Shown piece by piece: positions 10,509 through 23,295 of a stretch of DNA of 64,000 bases. The position numbers and the translations under genes are program-made. Location of the stretch: assembly GCA_019426215.1 (NCBI GenBank), contig CM033405.1:2953001-3017000 (forward strand), given 5' to 3'. How positions within the stretch are numbered: position 1 is the stretch's first letter; each line of letters opens with the position of its first letter. Source of the stretch: Buddleja alternifolia. Taxonomy: Eukaryota; Streptophyta; Magnoliopsida; Lamiales; Scrophulariaceae. The notes beneath the pieces were generated by a model, which was not told where the DNA came from, did not search any database, and saw nothing but the letters and a program-made list of their open reading frames with translations.

Positions 10509-13500
10509 ATAATCATTTGCAAATTTAACATGCATCTTCTATTGGCAGAAAAACTTTGGATTGGGCTTGAAAATTTTGTCTTCGACTGGCTAATCAATGC
10601 AGACAGGTAATGGCAACATAGCTGCAGTTTGAAAATGATGGTACCAAATTATTACAGTTTCTGCTCTCTAATATTCATTTATAACTTTGAGTTTTGATTT
10701 AAGGAAAATAGTTGACTGAATGACAACTGCGTGCATTTATTTTTGATGCTGTAAAAAGAAATGCATACACCCTAAAATCTGTCAATACTACTCGTTCATA
10801 GGGCGTCAATGAGTTGTTTGAATTCTGAGGCTTAATTCATCTTCAATAGATGCGTTGTAGTTCAAAGCGTGATTGCATTAGAGTAGTTTTTCTTGTAGTT
10901 TTTGCACGCTAAAAACCCAAATTTACTATTGGCAGGGTTGTAAGCCAAGTCGAATATCCTTCACTGGTTGATTTAAGAGGGCTTCTTCTGGACCTAGTTG
11001 CACAGCTCCTTGGTGCTTTATCACGGATCAGGTAAGAAATAATTTTGCAATGTTGATAGTTGATTTATGTATGATACTTCAAAAATGTTGATATGTAATT
11101 ATGTAGTGCTCTGATGCAAATATTTTCATTGCTTCACAAGTGATTGCCTTTGTAATATGTTTATCTTAGTCGTTTTGAACTGCTCTGAGATTTCAGCGTC
11201 CAACTGCCGATGCTGGTTGTTAATTACATTACGTAATATCACATTAACACCAGGGTGACAGCTTAACGTAATTTCTGCACTGAGATATCAGCTAATCTTT
11301 TACTCACTTTTTACACTACTATGAACTTTACATAGGAGTTCTTTATATTAATGGGCCCTCAGAGTAGAGAGGAGGAAAAATTTATATGATTTTTTCTTCA
11401 CCTGTTTTGGTTTCCACAAGAGAAAGAGAGAAACGTAAAAAGGCAACTATTTTCCACTTGGTGCCACGAAGTTCCTCTCCGTATTTAAGTTCCATTTTTA
11501 ATTTTCTATACTCAGCTGAAGCAAGAGTGAATTTTATTTCCCTTGCTCTTGACTTGGTGTTTCTTTCTCTGTATTTTCTCCTCTTTCACTCAAATTAAGC
11601 ATACAATGAAGTCTTGATTAGTTCGAAATTCTTTTGAAGCAATGAATGAGGTAGTTTTACCAGAGAAGAAAAGAGTGTAGCACCTCACTGGCTTTCCACT
11701 TCTCTCTTCTTCTTTTATTTGCTTTAATTTTTCTGTTTAGGATATGAATTGCAGCACCTACAACGTGTATATACAGATATGCTTGTGAAAAAAAATAAAA
11801 TTTCAAGGTTAGGTCATGCTGTTCCAAATTGATATAACTTTCATAATTCTTTTATCAGGATTCACTTAATACCCTGATCCCCACAATTGAGTCATCCACA
11901 ATAAAAACATTAAATGAATCTTTCTTACATGAAGTTTAATTTCAAGAGCTTCAAGTCAGTAAAGACTAAGAAGACTGACTCAGGAATAAATTGAATTATG
12001 AGCTCAGTTATGGAACCATATTATTCTTCAAATTTAGGAAAGAACTATTAAAGAACCTTTTGCGTTTAGGAGAAGCAAAACAATCAACTTATTGATATTT
12101 GAAGACTCATCCCTTTAGTGATCCATTGTATCATTTCAGGCAATTTTGTTGAAAGTTGTAGCCTTGGCTATAAAAATTTCTCCAAGTGCATGTTACTTTC
12201 ATTTCCCAGACAAGTTTTGATGATTGAGAATGTAATAGAAGTGTTTAAGTTAAAATCTAAAATCTGATTAAATGTTTGCAATTTTCGCTTTGGCTCAACA
12301 GGTTTAGTTCAGTGACTGAGCGCTTCTTCATGGAGCTCAATACTCGACGAATTGACACAAGTGTTGCACGAAGTGAAACCCTTAGTATTATCAATGGGAT
12401 GCGCTACCTTAAGCTTGGGGTATGTGTAGATTAAAGTCAGTAGTTAAGTTGTTATGAAATTATGTGCATGATGAGAAGGTGATTTTCAGGTCAAAACAGA
12501 GGGTGGTCTGAATGCGTCAGCCTCCTTTGTTGCGAAAGCAAACCCTCTAAATCGTGCTCCTCACAAGCGTAAAAGTGAACTTCACCATGCACTCTGCAAC
12601 ATGCTTTCAAACATATTAGCGCCACTTGCTGATGGTGGAAAAGGTCAGTGGCCCCCATCTGGTGTTGAACCTGCACTCACCTTTGGTATGAGGCTGTTGC
12701 AAGAATAAAGGGGCAGCTCATGCATTGGATGGACAAACAAAGTAAACATATTGCTGTAAGTTCCAGTGGTTGGGGTTACAGAGAACATGTTTTTCGGTCT
12801 CGACTTTTTCTGATCCAATTCATTTTAATGGTAATAGTTATATTAAAACTTGGGAGATGCACATATCTCTTCATGAAGTCAGCAGCGCTTCCTAATCAAT
12901 TCATTCCATTGCTCTAAAGATGCCAAAAATGCTGGAAACATTAGTCCTAGTTCAGATGCAATCTACAATCTGAGATAAAATCCAGCAATGCTCTGGCATC
13001 ATTATTTCTCAAAGTGTGACATGATCCAGCTTACTACTTATATGGTGTTGCTGCTTATAGTTACTTTTTCACAGACAATTGTTCTCAGTCTCTTTATCCA
13101 TGTATTTTATGTTGTCAGTTCGACTATCTTATTGTTAGTCTTATTATTAATCCCGCCCCCTGCCTCTCGAAAGAAAGAGGAGAGAAAGACCTATAAATGT
13201 TAAGTGCTCGATAATTCTCGTCTTTTAGGAGCTATTGTTATTAACTTCTTTGATATCTGATAGAATTTCATATCATTGTCAATTCATCGTAGATTTAAGA
13301 CATCCCGAGTCCTGATTCCAGATCTTCATTTCTTCTTCTAGTTCTGTAGTAAAATTAAATGTTCGATGCAGAATTCTTTTCTCTTCCACAATACATTTTA
13401 GATGGGTTCAGCTTATGTGGATGGTAAAGAACTGAATTTATCCACCCTTTGACTGTAAAATTCATATCTCAATCTCACCTTGACTACTCACAACCCCGCC

Positions 13501-16064
13501 TAATTTGTGAATGGTCAACTGATATGTCTTAGAGTACCAGTGAAGGAAGTTGTGCCAAGCTTTATCCCACAACAAAGAGAGATTATTTCTATGAGATGAA
13601 ACTGTGACTTAAAATCTCTCGAGCTACTTTGACAGTTTTAGAACATTGGTCAAGTAAAGGCCCTTATAGGTTTTACCTCAATAAACTTGTACATCAATTA
13701 AAAACATTGATCTAATTGTTCTTATAATGTGCTCTGTCTCTTGGTTTCTGAAAGTCTGAAAAAAATGTTTGAATTTTTTTTCCATGCATATGGTTTTGAT
13801 CTCTAAGTTGACCTTGTCTATATCGTCGGATGAAACAGTGTTTTAATATGCTTATCTTGGATATCTGACTGATCTGAGCAATTCTTTCTTTTCTAGGTTG
13901 GTTACCCTTTAGTGACTCTTCTTCTGTGCCTTGGTGATCCTAATGTTTTCCTCAGCAATTTTGGTTCTCACATGGAACAGTTATACAAACATCTTAGGGT
14001 AAGTTTACAGATGTAATGAGCACTACTGTGACTTGCAAATTAAATTTTACATGTTTGCCTCTTTCCCCTAATTCTTTTGTTAATGCTGTAACTTTACGCT
14101 GTCCTGTATACTATCATTTATCTACCATGCATTTTGTCAATTCTCACTAGTATTTTGTTTGTATCTCCATTTCAGGATAAGAACCACCGATTCATGGCCT
14201 TAGATTGTCTACATCGTGTTCTAAGATTTTACTTGAGTGTCCATGGTGATGCACAACCTCCAAATCGTGTATGGGATTACCTTGACAGTGTCACCTCTCA
14301 ACTTCTAACAATCCTCAGGAAAGGAATGCTCACTCAAGATGTCCAACATGGCAAACTTGTGGAGTTCTGTGTGACTATTGCGGAGCATAATCTTGATTTT
14401 GCGATGAACCATACAATACTGGAATTGCTGAAGCAAGATAGTCCAGAAGCAAAGGTTATTGGTCTTCGTGCCTTGCTGGCCATTGTTATGTCTCCTACTA
14501 GCCAGCATGTTGGCTTGGAGATTCTCCACGGTTGTTACCACACTTGTTTCTATCTCTTAATTGATGTTGCTTTTGATTTTCTAAATGAATATCCCAACTT
14601 AATGAATTTGTGCTGCATTGGCAGTTCATAATATTGGTCACTACATACCAAAAGTTAAGGCTGCAATTGAAGCTATTGAGGTCTTGCCATAGAACTTATA
14701 GTCAGGCTCTTCTAACTTCTTCAAGGACCACTATAGGTAATATCTTACAGCTTTGCAGTTTTCTTAGCTTAATACAGGAAGATTATCTTGACATTTTTGG
14801 ACTTTTTATGTGTCATCAAGTGTTCCTAATCTGAAGTATGCAATTCTTTTTGTTATTGTATCTTTTAGTCGAAGGTCATTTCTTTCTGGCTGTTCAACCT
14901 TGAACTATTGTTTCTCATAAACAGGTAGAAACCTACTTTGCAGACAATACTATCTAGACAAATAAATGACTAAACCTAACGTGACCGTCTGTATAAGGGA
15001 ATGGGCTGGTAATGTAACTGGTATTCCTCAGTCTATTCTTAATCTTTTTGTAGATTTCTTTCTAGGGACACCTATTATTAAGGGATTTCTCATTCTCAAA
15101 GAGATGGGATTTCCCACTTTCCTGCTGACTCAATCCCAATGGATTTGCTTTTCGGGGGTTGTGGTGTGTGTAAGCAAATGACATTTTGAATCATTGGACT
15201 TCCACTTATATCCAACCTCAGCTGACGAAGAATACCAGTCTCTCCGTTAGTGCGCTAGCTACCACTTCATTACCTCTTGTGCTAGGTATAACCTACCTGG
15301 GGGAATACCAGTAATAATGGTAGTGATTTTGAAAAGAATTAACTAAAAAATCATCAGCTTCCTTAATCAGGATACGAAAGTTATACTAAAAATGCACCTT
15401 TGAACTATAGTAGGTTTTATTGTGATCAAAGCAAAGTCAACCAGTATTGTTTCTGCGTCTTCTGCAATCAGGGTACTTCGGGTAAAATTCTCAGAATAAG
15501 GTTCCTTAAACAAGAAATTTCATCTGTTGCATAGGCTCTATCGTTAGACTGATTTTTGGAAAAAGCATCCTTGAATGCATTGGATGAATGTTTTTATCTT
15601 CTTAGTTCTGTTCTATTTCTGGTCGCTTTTACTGGTTTTTACCTGCCTCATGAATTGAGTTCAGTAGTGTGTTTTCTCACCAAGAAGCTACATCAGCATT
15701 TGGTGACCTTTAAACAATTTACACTGCCTTGTTGTTTTTCTATTGGAACAACTATGAACAATGATCATTTATCATGTTTGTTGAACATATATTTGGCATG
15801 TAAAGCTTATATTGACATACAACCAACCTTATGTATGCACTGTTGATTGAAACTTGTATTCAGTAACTATGCCATATGTCTGCTTTATATGTTTCCTGAA
15901 CTTCTTCTATAAGTTTCTTAATGTTCTTCTCAAACTGGACGTACAACTAACAAGTAGTTCTCCAGATGCTGCTACAAAAGAAAAGTCTCAAGGGTATCTT
16001 TTTCGCTCGGTGCTGGAGTGCCAAATATTATAATTTTCAATCTTATTTTCTCACGTACTAAGCT

Positions 16065-16840
16065 GTGTTTTAAAAGGCATTTCTTCCTCGGGCAAGTAGG
16101 GAGGGGAGCGCGCACTCCCTTGGGACTACGGCCCGATTTGAGGTGGTACATACGGCCGAGCAGAAACTAGCCCCACGGATGGAGGTGTACACCCCTGATT
16201 TCAGTATCAAAAACTGATTTTGGGCCTTATTGATTTATTCTAATCTCAATCCAAGGCTCCAAGCCCACCCTCTTCTTTAGACCCATTACAACTTATTAAA
16301 AGACCCATGACACATTACTACCTAATTCCTAATAAGTCAAAAAAATTTAAAAACTCTTCAAGTTCCCTCAGCAGCAACACGTTTTTCTCTCCCACAGCAG
16401 CAATCTTCTCAGGTCTAACTCTCAAATCATCGTGTTAATGAAGTGGAAGATTTAGAATCAAGATTCGAAGATAAAGATATTATTCTTAATGAGGAAAACA
16501 TTTGATAGTGATTGAGTAAACTAGTGCTCAATGCTCATCAACTACTATTATTCAAATCTAATTTTGCATAGTGCTAGAATTTGAAACAATTATTTCTATT
16601 TTTTTTTTTTTGCAATAGTTGAACTTGACTTTTAATTTGCATGATTGAATATATTACTTTTTTTAGTTTTCTCTTCTAATTTTTTACTTAATTATTTCCT
16701 TCATTTTTTGTAATTTTCGCTAATTAAATCAATTTTAACATTATATATTTTCTGATATAAAAAAACCAAAATTCACAGGGCATACGCTCACCCTGTGGGA
16801 CATGGAATGCCTCGCTCCACGCCTTCGCCTTTTTAAACAC
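16065..16840. mobile_element. Candidate non-autonomous TIR element next to the Furry break
   Basis: The left end GTGTTTTAAAAGGC (16065-16078) and right end GCCTTTTTAAACAC (16827-16840) are near-perfect inverted repeats. GC-rich blocks follow both ends and the centre is AT-rich, without coding sequence. No clean 8-bp target duplication was found, so the class (hAT-like) is a guess. Confidence 0.45.
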
Positions 16841-19357
16841 TCCTTTTAAGTATATTGAAAATACAGAGTGCTTATTACTTTACATTCTTGTGCTTTTTGT
16901 AAGTGTATTATATTTACATTCCATATACGAGTATATATATTAGACCATAATATATAATATATATATATATATATAATATAATAAAATTTAAAGAGGGTAG
17001 CCTGAAGCCCCAAAATTCGAGAGCCGGGCAAGACCCATTTATGCTCTCACAACCCACTACAAGTGGGGCAAGTCGGGACGAGTTCAGTTTAAGCCAGAGC
17101 CATTGCCAACCCGTTGGACTTAGAATAAGGAGGGACATAAAGAGCATAATTTTCATTAAGTTACAGCAATAGTCAACATAAAGAGCCAGCATATATGAAC
17201 TCCGAGCTTCAATCACTGCCCATCTTCTAAACAAAGATTTGTCTCAAGAATTATTCAAAATGTTTTAAATTATAATATATAAAAACATCCTTCAACAACA
17301 GCTCGAATTTTAGGATTCAACACGAAAGAGATCAAGAGCTTCACCAGCATTCATGTGTTTATAAAATCTAGTGTTCCTAAACTCTTCAAACTGAAAGGAA
17401 TGTATAGACGAGGATTTTCTGGAGTCACTAATTCGGGTGGTGCCTCCACTACTTCTTCCTTTGGTCCTAATAGAAACGTAGCGATTGAAATCCTGATTCC
17501 TGCTTGCTTGCAAACCACCCGGTGCTTCACGTTGTAGAATCTCCCATTGCTCCACGCCTTAACATGAAAATGGATATCTTTGTAAGTTATTACTTTATGG
17601 CCATCTTAAACATGTGGGCTTCTTTCTTCCAAATTTATGGCTCTCATTTTCTTGAAAGATAATTAAATGCACAGATTTTGCAAATTACTAAGACACATTT
17701 TCAGATCCCGACAATTCTTAACACATGGGATGAAATTGTAACGTGTTTTCTAGTCACAAGGAGGAAATTGTAAAATATTTTCACTGACATAATTTCTCAA
17801 ATTTCGGAGGTGTCTATGTAATTTACTCTTTTATTTATGGGATGTTCTATTTTCTTGGAGAGTATATGGATTCATAAAGTTATGATCCGACACTACTTTG
17901 TTTTGAAGGCAATAATGTATAGATACACAAAACTTTCATTTCGTTCAACTCTGATCTAAAACTCTATATAGAGTCAAAATGGAAAAGTAAAAATGGGACG
18001 GAGGAACTAATATACTTACAGTAGCAATATCTCCAAAATTGATGAGTAGGGTTCCTGGACAAGGCTCAACCGCAACAAATTCTCCCGACTTTCGCATTAC
18101 TTCAAGACCACCAAATTGTTCATCATCCTGCACTATAGTGAGAAACCCGTTATCCATGTGTGTTCTTAGCCCATCGGAACCAATACTTTCAGGGGTAAAC
18201 GGGTATTTGTTAATCCTGAATTGGGAAGGCCAACTTCCGAAAGGAACATCTGTCAGGCCCAACCCTTCTCCTAATTTACGCCCCATATCCTTAATAAGTT
18301 CATTTACTCCTTGAGCGTATCTTGTAATTGTGTCCCTGATAGTTTACAATTCCACGTGTTAGTACTACTACCAAGAGTCGGGACCATATCATCGACATTT
18401 GGATACGAAAAGTAAATCTACGAACAATTTCACTTGACCTCATCATACCTTATATTAACTTAAAAAGATCTAAAAGATTACTGTTTTATTTGATTCTTGG
18501 TTCTCTAATGAATTACTGTACAAATAATGCTGGTAAGAAATTCTATCACTAATAGGCAGAAATTTATGAACGAAACGAATAGTTAAGCGGAAGAGATGTG
18601 CAAAGAGGTCCTACTATAATCACTCCCATCGGTTTACGCTAGCCCCATATGGTCCCACCATATAGATGTTCCAAGTCTCAACTCGAGAGAGCTCCTAAGA
18701 ACGACCCGGAAAAACAACAACAAAGTCTCTGGGCTGAAGTTAAAATGGACTTTAACAGCAAGAGTTAAACCAACAGAACACCTTCAATTGGGTTGAAGAA
18801 AACAAAGAAGTAACCAGATCAGATCAATGGTCTTTCTCTTGACTTGAATGACAATAGCAAATTCTTTTCACTAATTTGATATACTGTTGGTCACAAATTC
18901 TTAACCAAATCATTAATCATTCTATGTTGCTTACACATGAACTAGAATCTTCACTATTCTTAGCTATTTTTTACCTCTAAAATCTAATATCTTATACTCT
19001 CTTTTATGATGAGGGTGTTTGGCTAAACTTATAAACTCATTAAAATAAGTTATAAGCTGTTTAAGAGCTTATAAGCTTTTACAAAAGTATTTTGTAAATT
19101 TTTTTATAAAAATACTTATAAGCTCTCAAAATAAGTTGTGAGGAGCTTAAACATAAGGAAACCCAACTTATTTTTTAACATTTATTAGAGGGTGTTTAGC
19201 TAAGCTTATTTTAAAAGAGCTTATAAGCTTTTGATGCTTATAAGATGTTTTTTAGAGCTTATAAGCTGTTAAAAAATAAATTGGAGTTTCGTGACTTATT
19301 TTTTAGGAGCTTATAAGCTCCTGACATCTTATTTTGATAGCTTATAAGTTGTTTTAC

Positions 19358-19856
19358 AGGAAAATTGCAGTTTTCGTCCTATAAGTTACCCACTTTTCGA
19401 TTTTGGTCTCATTGGATAGGGATGTGTCACATTTAGTCTCATACGTCAAATAAAATCTCAATGTTGGTCCCATTGGATAGGGGGTGCCACATTTAGTGCC
19501 ATAAGTCAAATAAAATCTCAATGTTGGTCCCATGGGCAATCTGATTTTCCATCTTTTGTAAGCCAATTTTCTAGCTCATTTCAGTCCAAGACGTGTATTT
19601 TTTTCCTCTAATTACTATTCTTAACTGAAGTGTGCAATGCACATGCCTTGTTCCATTTAATTTTAGATGACAACTTGCCCATGGGACCAACATTGAGATT
19701 TTATTTGACTTATGGGACTAAATGTGGCACCCCCTATCCAATTGGACCAACTTTGAGATTTTATTTGACTTATAGGACTCAATGTAGCACATCCCAATCC
19801 AATGGGACCAAAATTAAAATGTGAGCAACTTATGGGATGGAAATTGCAATTTTCCC
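19358..19856. mobile_element. Foldback Mutator-like MITE, 499 bp
   Basis: The arms of about 200 bp are inverted copies, each holding an internal direct duplication of about 80 bp (TTTGACTTATGGGACTAAAT-type blocks). The termini are AGGAAAATTGC and GCAATTTTCCC. It is flanked by a perfect 10-bp duplication GTTGTTTTAC (19348-19357 and 19857-19866), as expected for MULEs (9-11 bp). Confidence 0.8.
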
Positions 19857-19950
19857 GTTGTTTTACCAAAATATTTGCCAAACGCTTTGTAAAAAGATAT
19901 AAGCCTTGAAACAACTTGTAAGATATTTTAAGGAGCTTATACGATTAGTA

Positions 19951-20238
19951 GGGAAAATTGCATATAACCCCGCTGTGTTATCACTTTTTTGCTGAAAATT
20001 CCCTTATGTTAATTTTTTTGCACGAAACCCCCTTGTGTCAGCCTAAACCCTGGAAAAAACCCCCAATTCGTGTTAAATCCGCGGAGAGTAGCATACACGC
20101 GCAGTGTATTTGATGTAGGTTTGGGGGTTTCGTGCAGTGTTTAGGCTAACACAAGGGAATTTCGTACAAAAAAATTAGCACACAAGAGGGTTTTTAGCAA
20201 AAAAAGTGATAACAATGTGGGTTATTTGCAATTTTCCC
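19951..20238. mobile_element. Foldback MITE, copy 1 of a 285-bp family
   Basis: The termini are GGGAAAATTGCATATAACCC and its inverse. Blocks ACCCCCTTGTGTYAGCCTAAA and TTAGGCTAACACAAGG are inverted. It is the same family as 26896-27180. No clean target duplication remains here. Confidence 0.75.
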
Positions 20239-20817
20239 CTCTAATAACAACAGATTATAATAAGCGCCAAAAACATCTTACAACTAGCTTATAAGTTCTT
20301 TAAAATAGCCTCATCCAAACATCCTCAACATCAAAAGAAGATTTCACAATGAAATTCATGAAAGAAAAAGTAAAATTACTTCAGTTAATTTCATGGCAAA
20401 ATCAAGTAACAGCAATTCGAAAATGTTGTAACCTTTGTTGAGGAGTAGCATCTAATTGAGTGCAAAAAGCATCAACAGCTTGAGAGGAGGCAATATCGTA
20501 AAGCCCCAATCCTTCATGAATGGGATTAATTCGGCCGGGGATTCTGTACCCGCTGCCGGCGATTATGTCGACGTTACGCTGCTTGATCTCCAACGGCAGC
20601 TCCAGCAGAGATGCTACCACTGATTTCATCTCGTACATGAGTGAAACTGGGAGTATACTGTCGAAATTCACAATTCTGAAACACCCCCATTCTTCACTGG
20701 CTTTGATCAGCTTCGTTAAATTTCCAGGAAAATCTTGCAGATCGATCACCGGAATCGAATCCGCCATTTGGTGGTTGTTGCAGGAGAGGTGTTTGTGTAA
20801 ATGCCAGATTGAGATGG

Positions 20818-20829
20818 ATGTATTTTATG
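20818..20829 (-). promoter_or_regulatory. TATA-like box of copy A
   Basis: The minus strand reads CCATAAAATACA about 55 nt before the copy A ATG. It is a weak match to a plant TATA box. Confidence 0.25.
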
Positions 20830-21075
20830 GATTATAGTGACGAGTGACGGGTTTTAACTTTTTGGTAAAGTAATACAATAATAAAAGAAGACCAGTTATG
20901 AAATTAACATTGTTATGGGGCACGTTTGATTAGCATGGCCGTCTTCAACTTTGAAAACGGCCGTGATGATGCCGTCCTTTTTTATATTTTTGTTGTTGTT
21001 GTTGTTAATCATTGAATTGGACAAAAAGTTTTAATTTCAAATACATCAATTATTTATTCCCTCGCAACAGTTGTA

Positions 21076-21076
<1 letters not shown>

Positions 21077-21113
<37 letters not shown>
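21077..21113. repeat. (TA)n microsatellite
   Basis: An uninterrupted alternating TA run. Confidence 0.9.
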
Positions 21114-21117
<4 letters not shown>

Positions 21118-21500
21118 AGTATGCAACTACGATTATGTCAAGTGATCTCATTTAATTCCAATACTTTTATTCGATATTTGATGCTAAATATTTGCCTAAA
21201 GTTTTGATTTTATTTTCTATGATCATCCAAAGACATTTTAGGACAATGAAGAAAATAGCACGGAGTTATGAATAAACGATTCTTCAAGCGTAGCGTTAGC
21301 ATTTTCGTCATAACTCTCTCCACGGATTTCCAATTAACTTCATTCTTGTGTTATTGTAAAGCTAAGAGGTACAGCTTCACTTTATAAATTGAAGGCTAAG
21401 ATAAAACATGTTCAAAAGAAGGCGAAAAAGACAATGGAAATGAACAAATCAAAATATCAAAATGAAGTCTCGTGTTGTGATATATTTTACGCATCTTTAC

Positions 21501-22104
21501 TGTTACGAATGCAAGCATTAGAGCAAGAAAGATAATCAAGAAACAATAAACACCTACGCCTTAACATGAAGATAACGATACGAGGATCTTGACATGATTC
21601 GGCATAATTGTCTACATCCACGAGCCAACCTAAATCTACATCTTTATTTCTCAAAGTCAATCAATGAATTACAAGAGGACTTCTTCTATTTATAATAATT
21701 GGAGTAATCTAAAACATTATCAAATAAGGAAACATTATTCCTAATAATCTTAGAGAACAAGTCTAGATAGAATAGAAAACAAATAAGCCTAAAAAACTAC
21801 AAAAATGGAGTCACAAACACGTAAGGAAACTGCCATCTCCATGCCCAACGCCGCGGTGTTCGACCCGAATGCCGCGGAGATCCATTTTTTTGCCACTGCC
21901 GCGAACGCCGCAGTGTTCCGACGAAAAAACCGATGTCACGGCGTTGCAACCTGCAATCGCCTCCGCCTATTTTTCGTCCGTTTTCCTTCCTCCTTTCGAC
22001 CATTTCTCGACCTCGGATCTTTCTGGCCCATCTCGTCATTACTTTTGGCTCTATTTTGACTCTTCTCAATCCTATTTTTGATCCGACTCCACTATATCCT
22101 AATA
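21501..22104 (-). repeat. 3' LTR of the non-autonomous Copia element
   Basis: 604 bp, ending TAACA on the minus strand. A TATAAATAG motif lies near 21690 on the minus strand. It contains a GC-rich block (about 21840-21960) with repeated CGCCGCGGTG-like words. Confidence 0.8.
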
Positions 22105-23295
22105 ATCTCCCACTTGGAGACTAATCAAAAACTCGAATTCAACTTGAACCACCACTTCACTTTTTCTAAGTGATCCTCAATCTAGTCGGCACATCCCCAA
22201 ACCCTATGGAGATAAAAAAAATTTACGAGATATCCACATATCTCGTCAACTCATCCATCCTCTAGTGTCACCCACTTGATAGACTTTCTTTGTGAGCATC
22301 GTTCTCTCTTTTTAAACCCTCGCAACTACCCTATTCTTGTGGTGATCAGTCAACTCCTGAATACCGTGGCGTATCCATCTCGGTCCAACTGACCCTCGAA
22401 TATAGGTTACTCTAAAATCCGAACATGTCCCAACCCAAAACCGCCTTGGTCAACCCATCCACTGACATCTTTCACCAAGGACTTTTTCAACGGCAATCTC
22501 GGATCCCTCACATATCTGTTCTCTGCCCCCGCCAACTCATTTTTTCAATGGCCAACTCGGATCACTGACACATCTGCTCGAGCTCCCACTCCATGAGCTA
22601 TGTCACATCCCTCTGCCAAAAAACTCCATGACTCTACCTACCAGGCGCATCCTGCCTCCATGACTTCGGACTCCATGGTCAACCAATCTTAGCAACACTT
22701 TCTGTCTTCATGTTTTCTCTCTACGCAGTCATACCTCCACAACCCTGCCCTCTGATCTCTCGACTACACGGTTCTACCCTCTCGGTTAAGGATTCTGTCA
22801 CTCTGACCACTAGCTCGGTTGATTTACTTTCTTGCCACAGTAACTCTGCCCCCCTCGATCTAGCAACTCGTTCACTTCCTATCGGAAACATGGATTTGCT
22901 CTCTGACCTCTGGCTCTATGGATCTGCCTCTGGCACCGCAACTGCTCCAATTGGCTTCGTGTTCTACCCAATGGTAACACATATCTGCCACCGCTCCTGC
23001 GAATCTTCCTAACTGCTGACACCACGATTTTTCAATATTTTCTCGTTAACGTTCAACGGGATTACTCTTTTCCAGCTGGTGATCAAATTGAACCCGTTCT
23101 CCTCTGTCATCTTCTTCGGCTTCACCATGACCTCAATTCGTGCTCTCTACAAAAAAATTGATGAGCTTGATTACCCTTCCATCTCCTACTATCATTCCCA
23201 TGATGAAATCCGTGTTTAACCAAAAATGTTTCCCCATAGATCTAGATTTAAGATCCGCTTTTCCTAAATCTACAACCTATGGCTCTGATACCATT

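Larger units (their letters stand above)
6717..16022 (+). pseudogene. Furry / cell morphogenesis protein homologue, N-terminal part only
   Basis: Twelve exons can be traced by GT-AG borders and strong similarity to plant Furry-type ARM-repeat proteins: 6717-6812, 7448-7566, 9444-9489, 10307-10379, 10549-10606, 10936-11031, 12302-12419, 12490-12755, 13897-13998, 14176-14530, 14625-14736, 15966-about 16022. The start reads MKAGSAAKLIVDALLQRFL. Furry proteins are giant scaffolds (about 2,100 residues in plants, from memory) acting with NDR kinases in polarised growth. Only about 490 residues are present. A 1-bp loss near 12682 gives TAA at 12706, and a 2-bp loss near 14676 gives TAG at 14690. 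Homology stops just after RSVLEC, 45 bp before a TIR element. Retained introns exclude a processed copy. Confidence 0.85.
19009..20325. mobile_element. Outer MITE of a nested cluster in copy A intron 1
   Basis: The ends GGTGTTTGGCTAAACTT (left) and the complement of ATCCAAACATCC (right) look like inverted termini of a hAT-like MITE rich in AGCTTATAAGCT motifs. A second start-like end lies at 19190. Two foldback elements are inserted inside it, at 19358 and 19951. A target duplication is not evident. Confidence 0.45.
17310..20767 (-). pseudogene. DAO-type 2-oxoglutarate dioxygenase, copy A (frameshifted)
   Basis: Three exons: 20767-20433, 18335-18020 and 17557-17310. Borders are GT-AG and exon 2 (316 nt) matches copy D in length and phase. 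It starts MADSIPVIDLQDFPGNL. The 2OG-Fe(II) fold shows HMD (iron His and Asp; HTD in copy D), VKHRVVC (second iron His) and RIS (2-oxoglutarate Arg/Ser). DAO enzymes oxidise indole-3-acetic acid in the cytosol; the substrate here is inferred. Exon 3 is 248 nt instead of 249: one base is lost near 17395, so the last 28 or so residues (FEEFRNTRFYKHMNAG...) fall out of frame and a short altered tail results. It may be a recent pseudogene or a consensus error. Intron 1 (2.1 kb) is full of MITEs. Confidence 0.85.

Noticed and set aside
16023..17300. Continuation of the Furry gene
   Set aside because: I looked for the next family residues (after RSVLEC) on the plus strand and found none; only repeat-like DNA follows.
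22710..23012. 100-residue frame in the interior of the Copia element
   Set aside because: Plus-strand frame against the element's orientation, no gag or pol motif.
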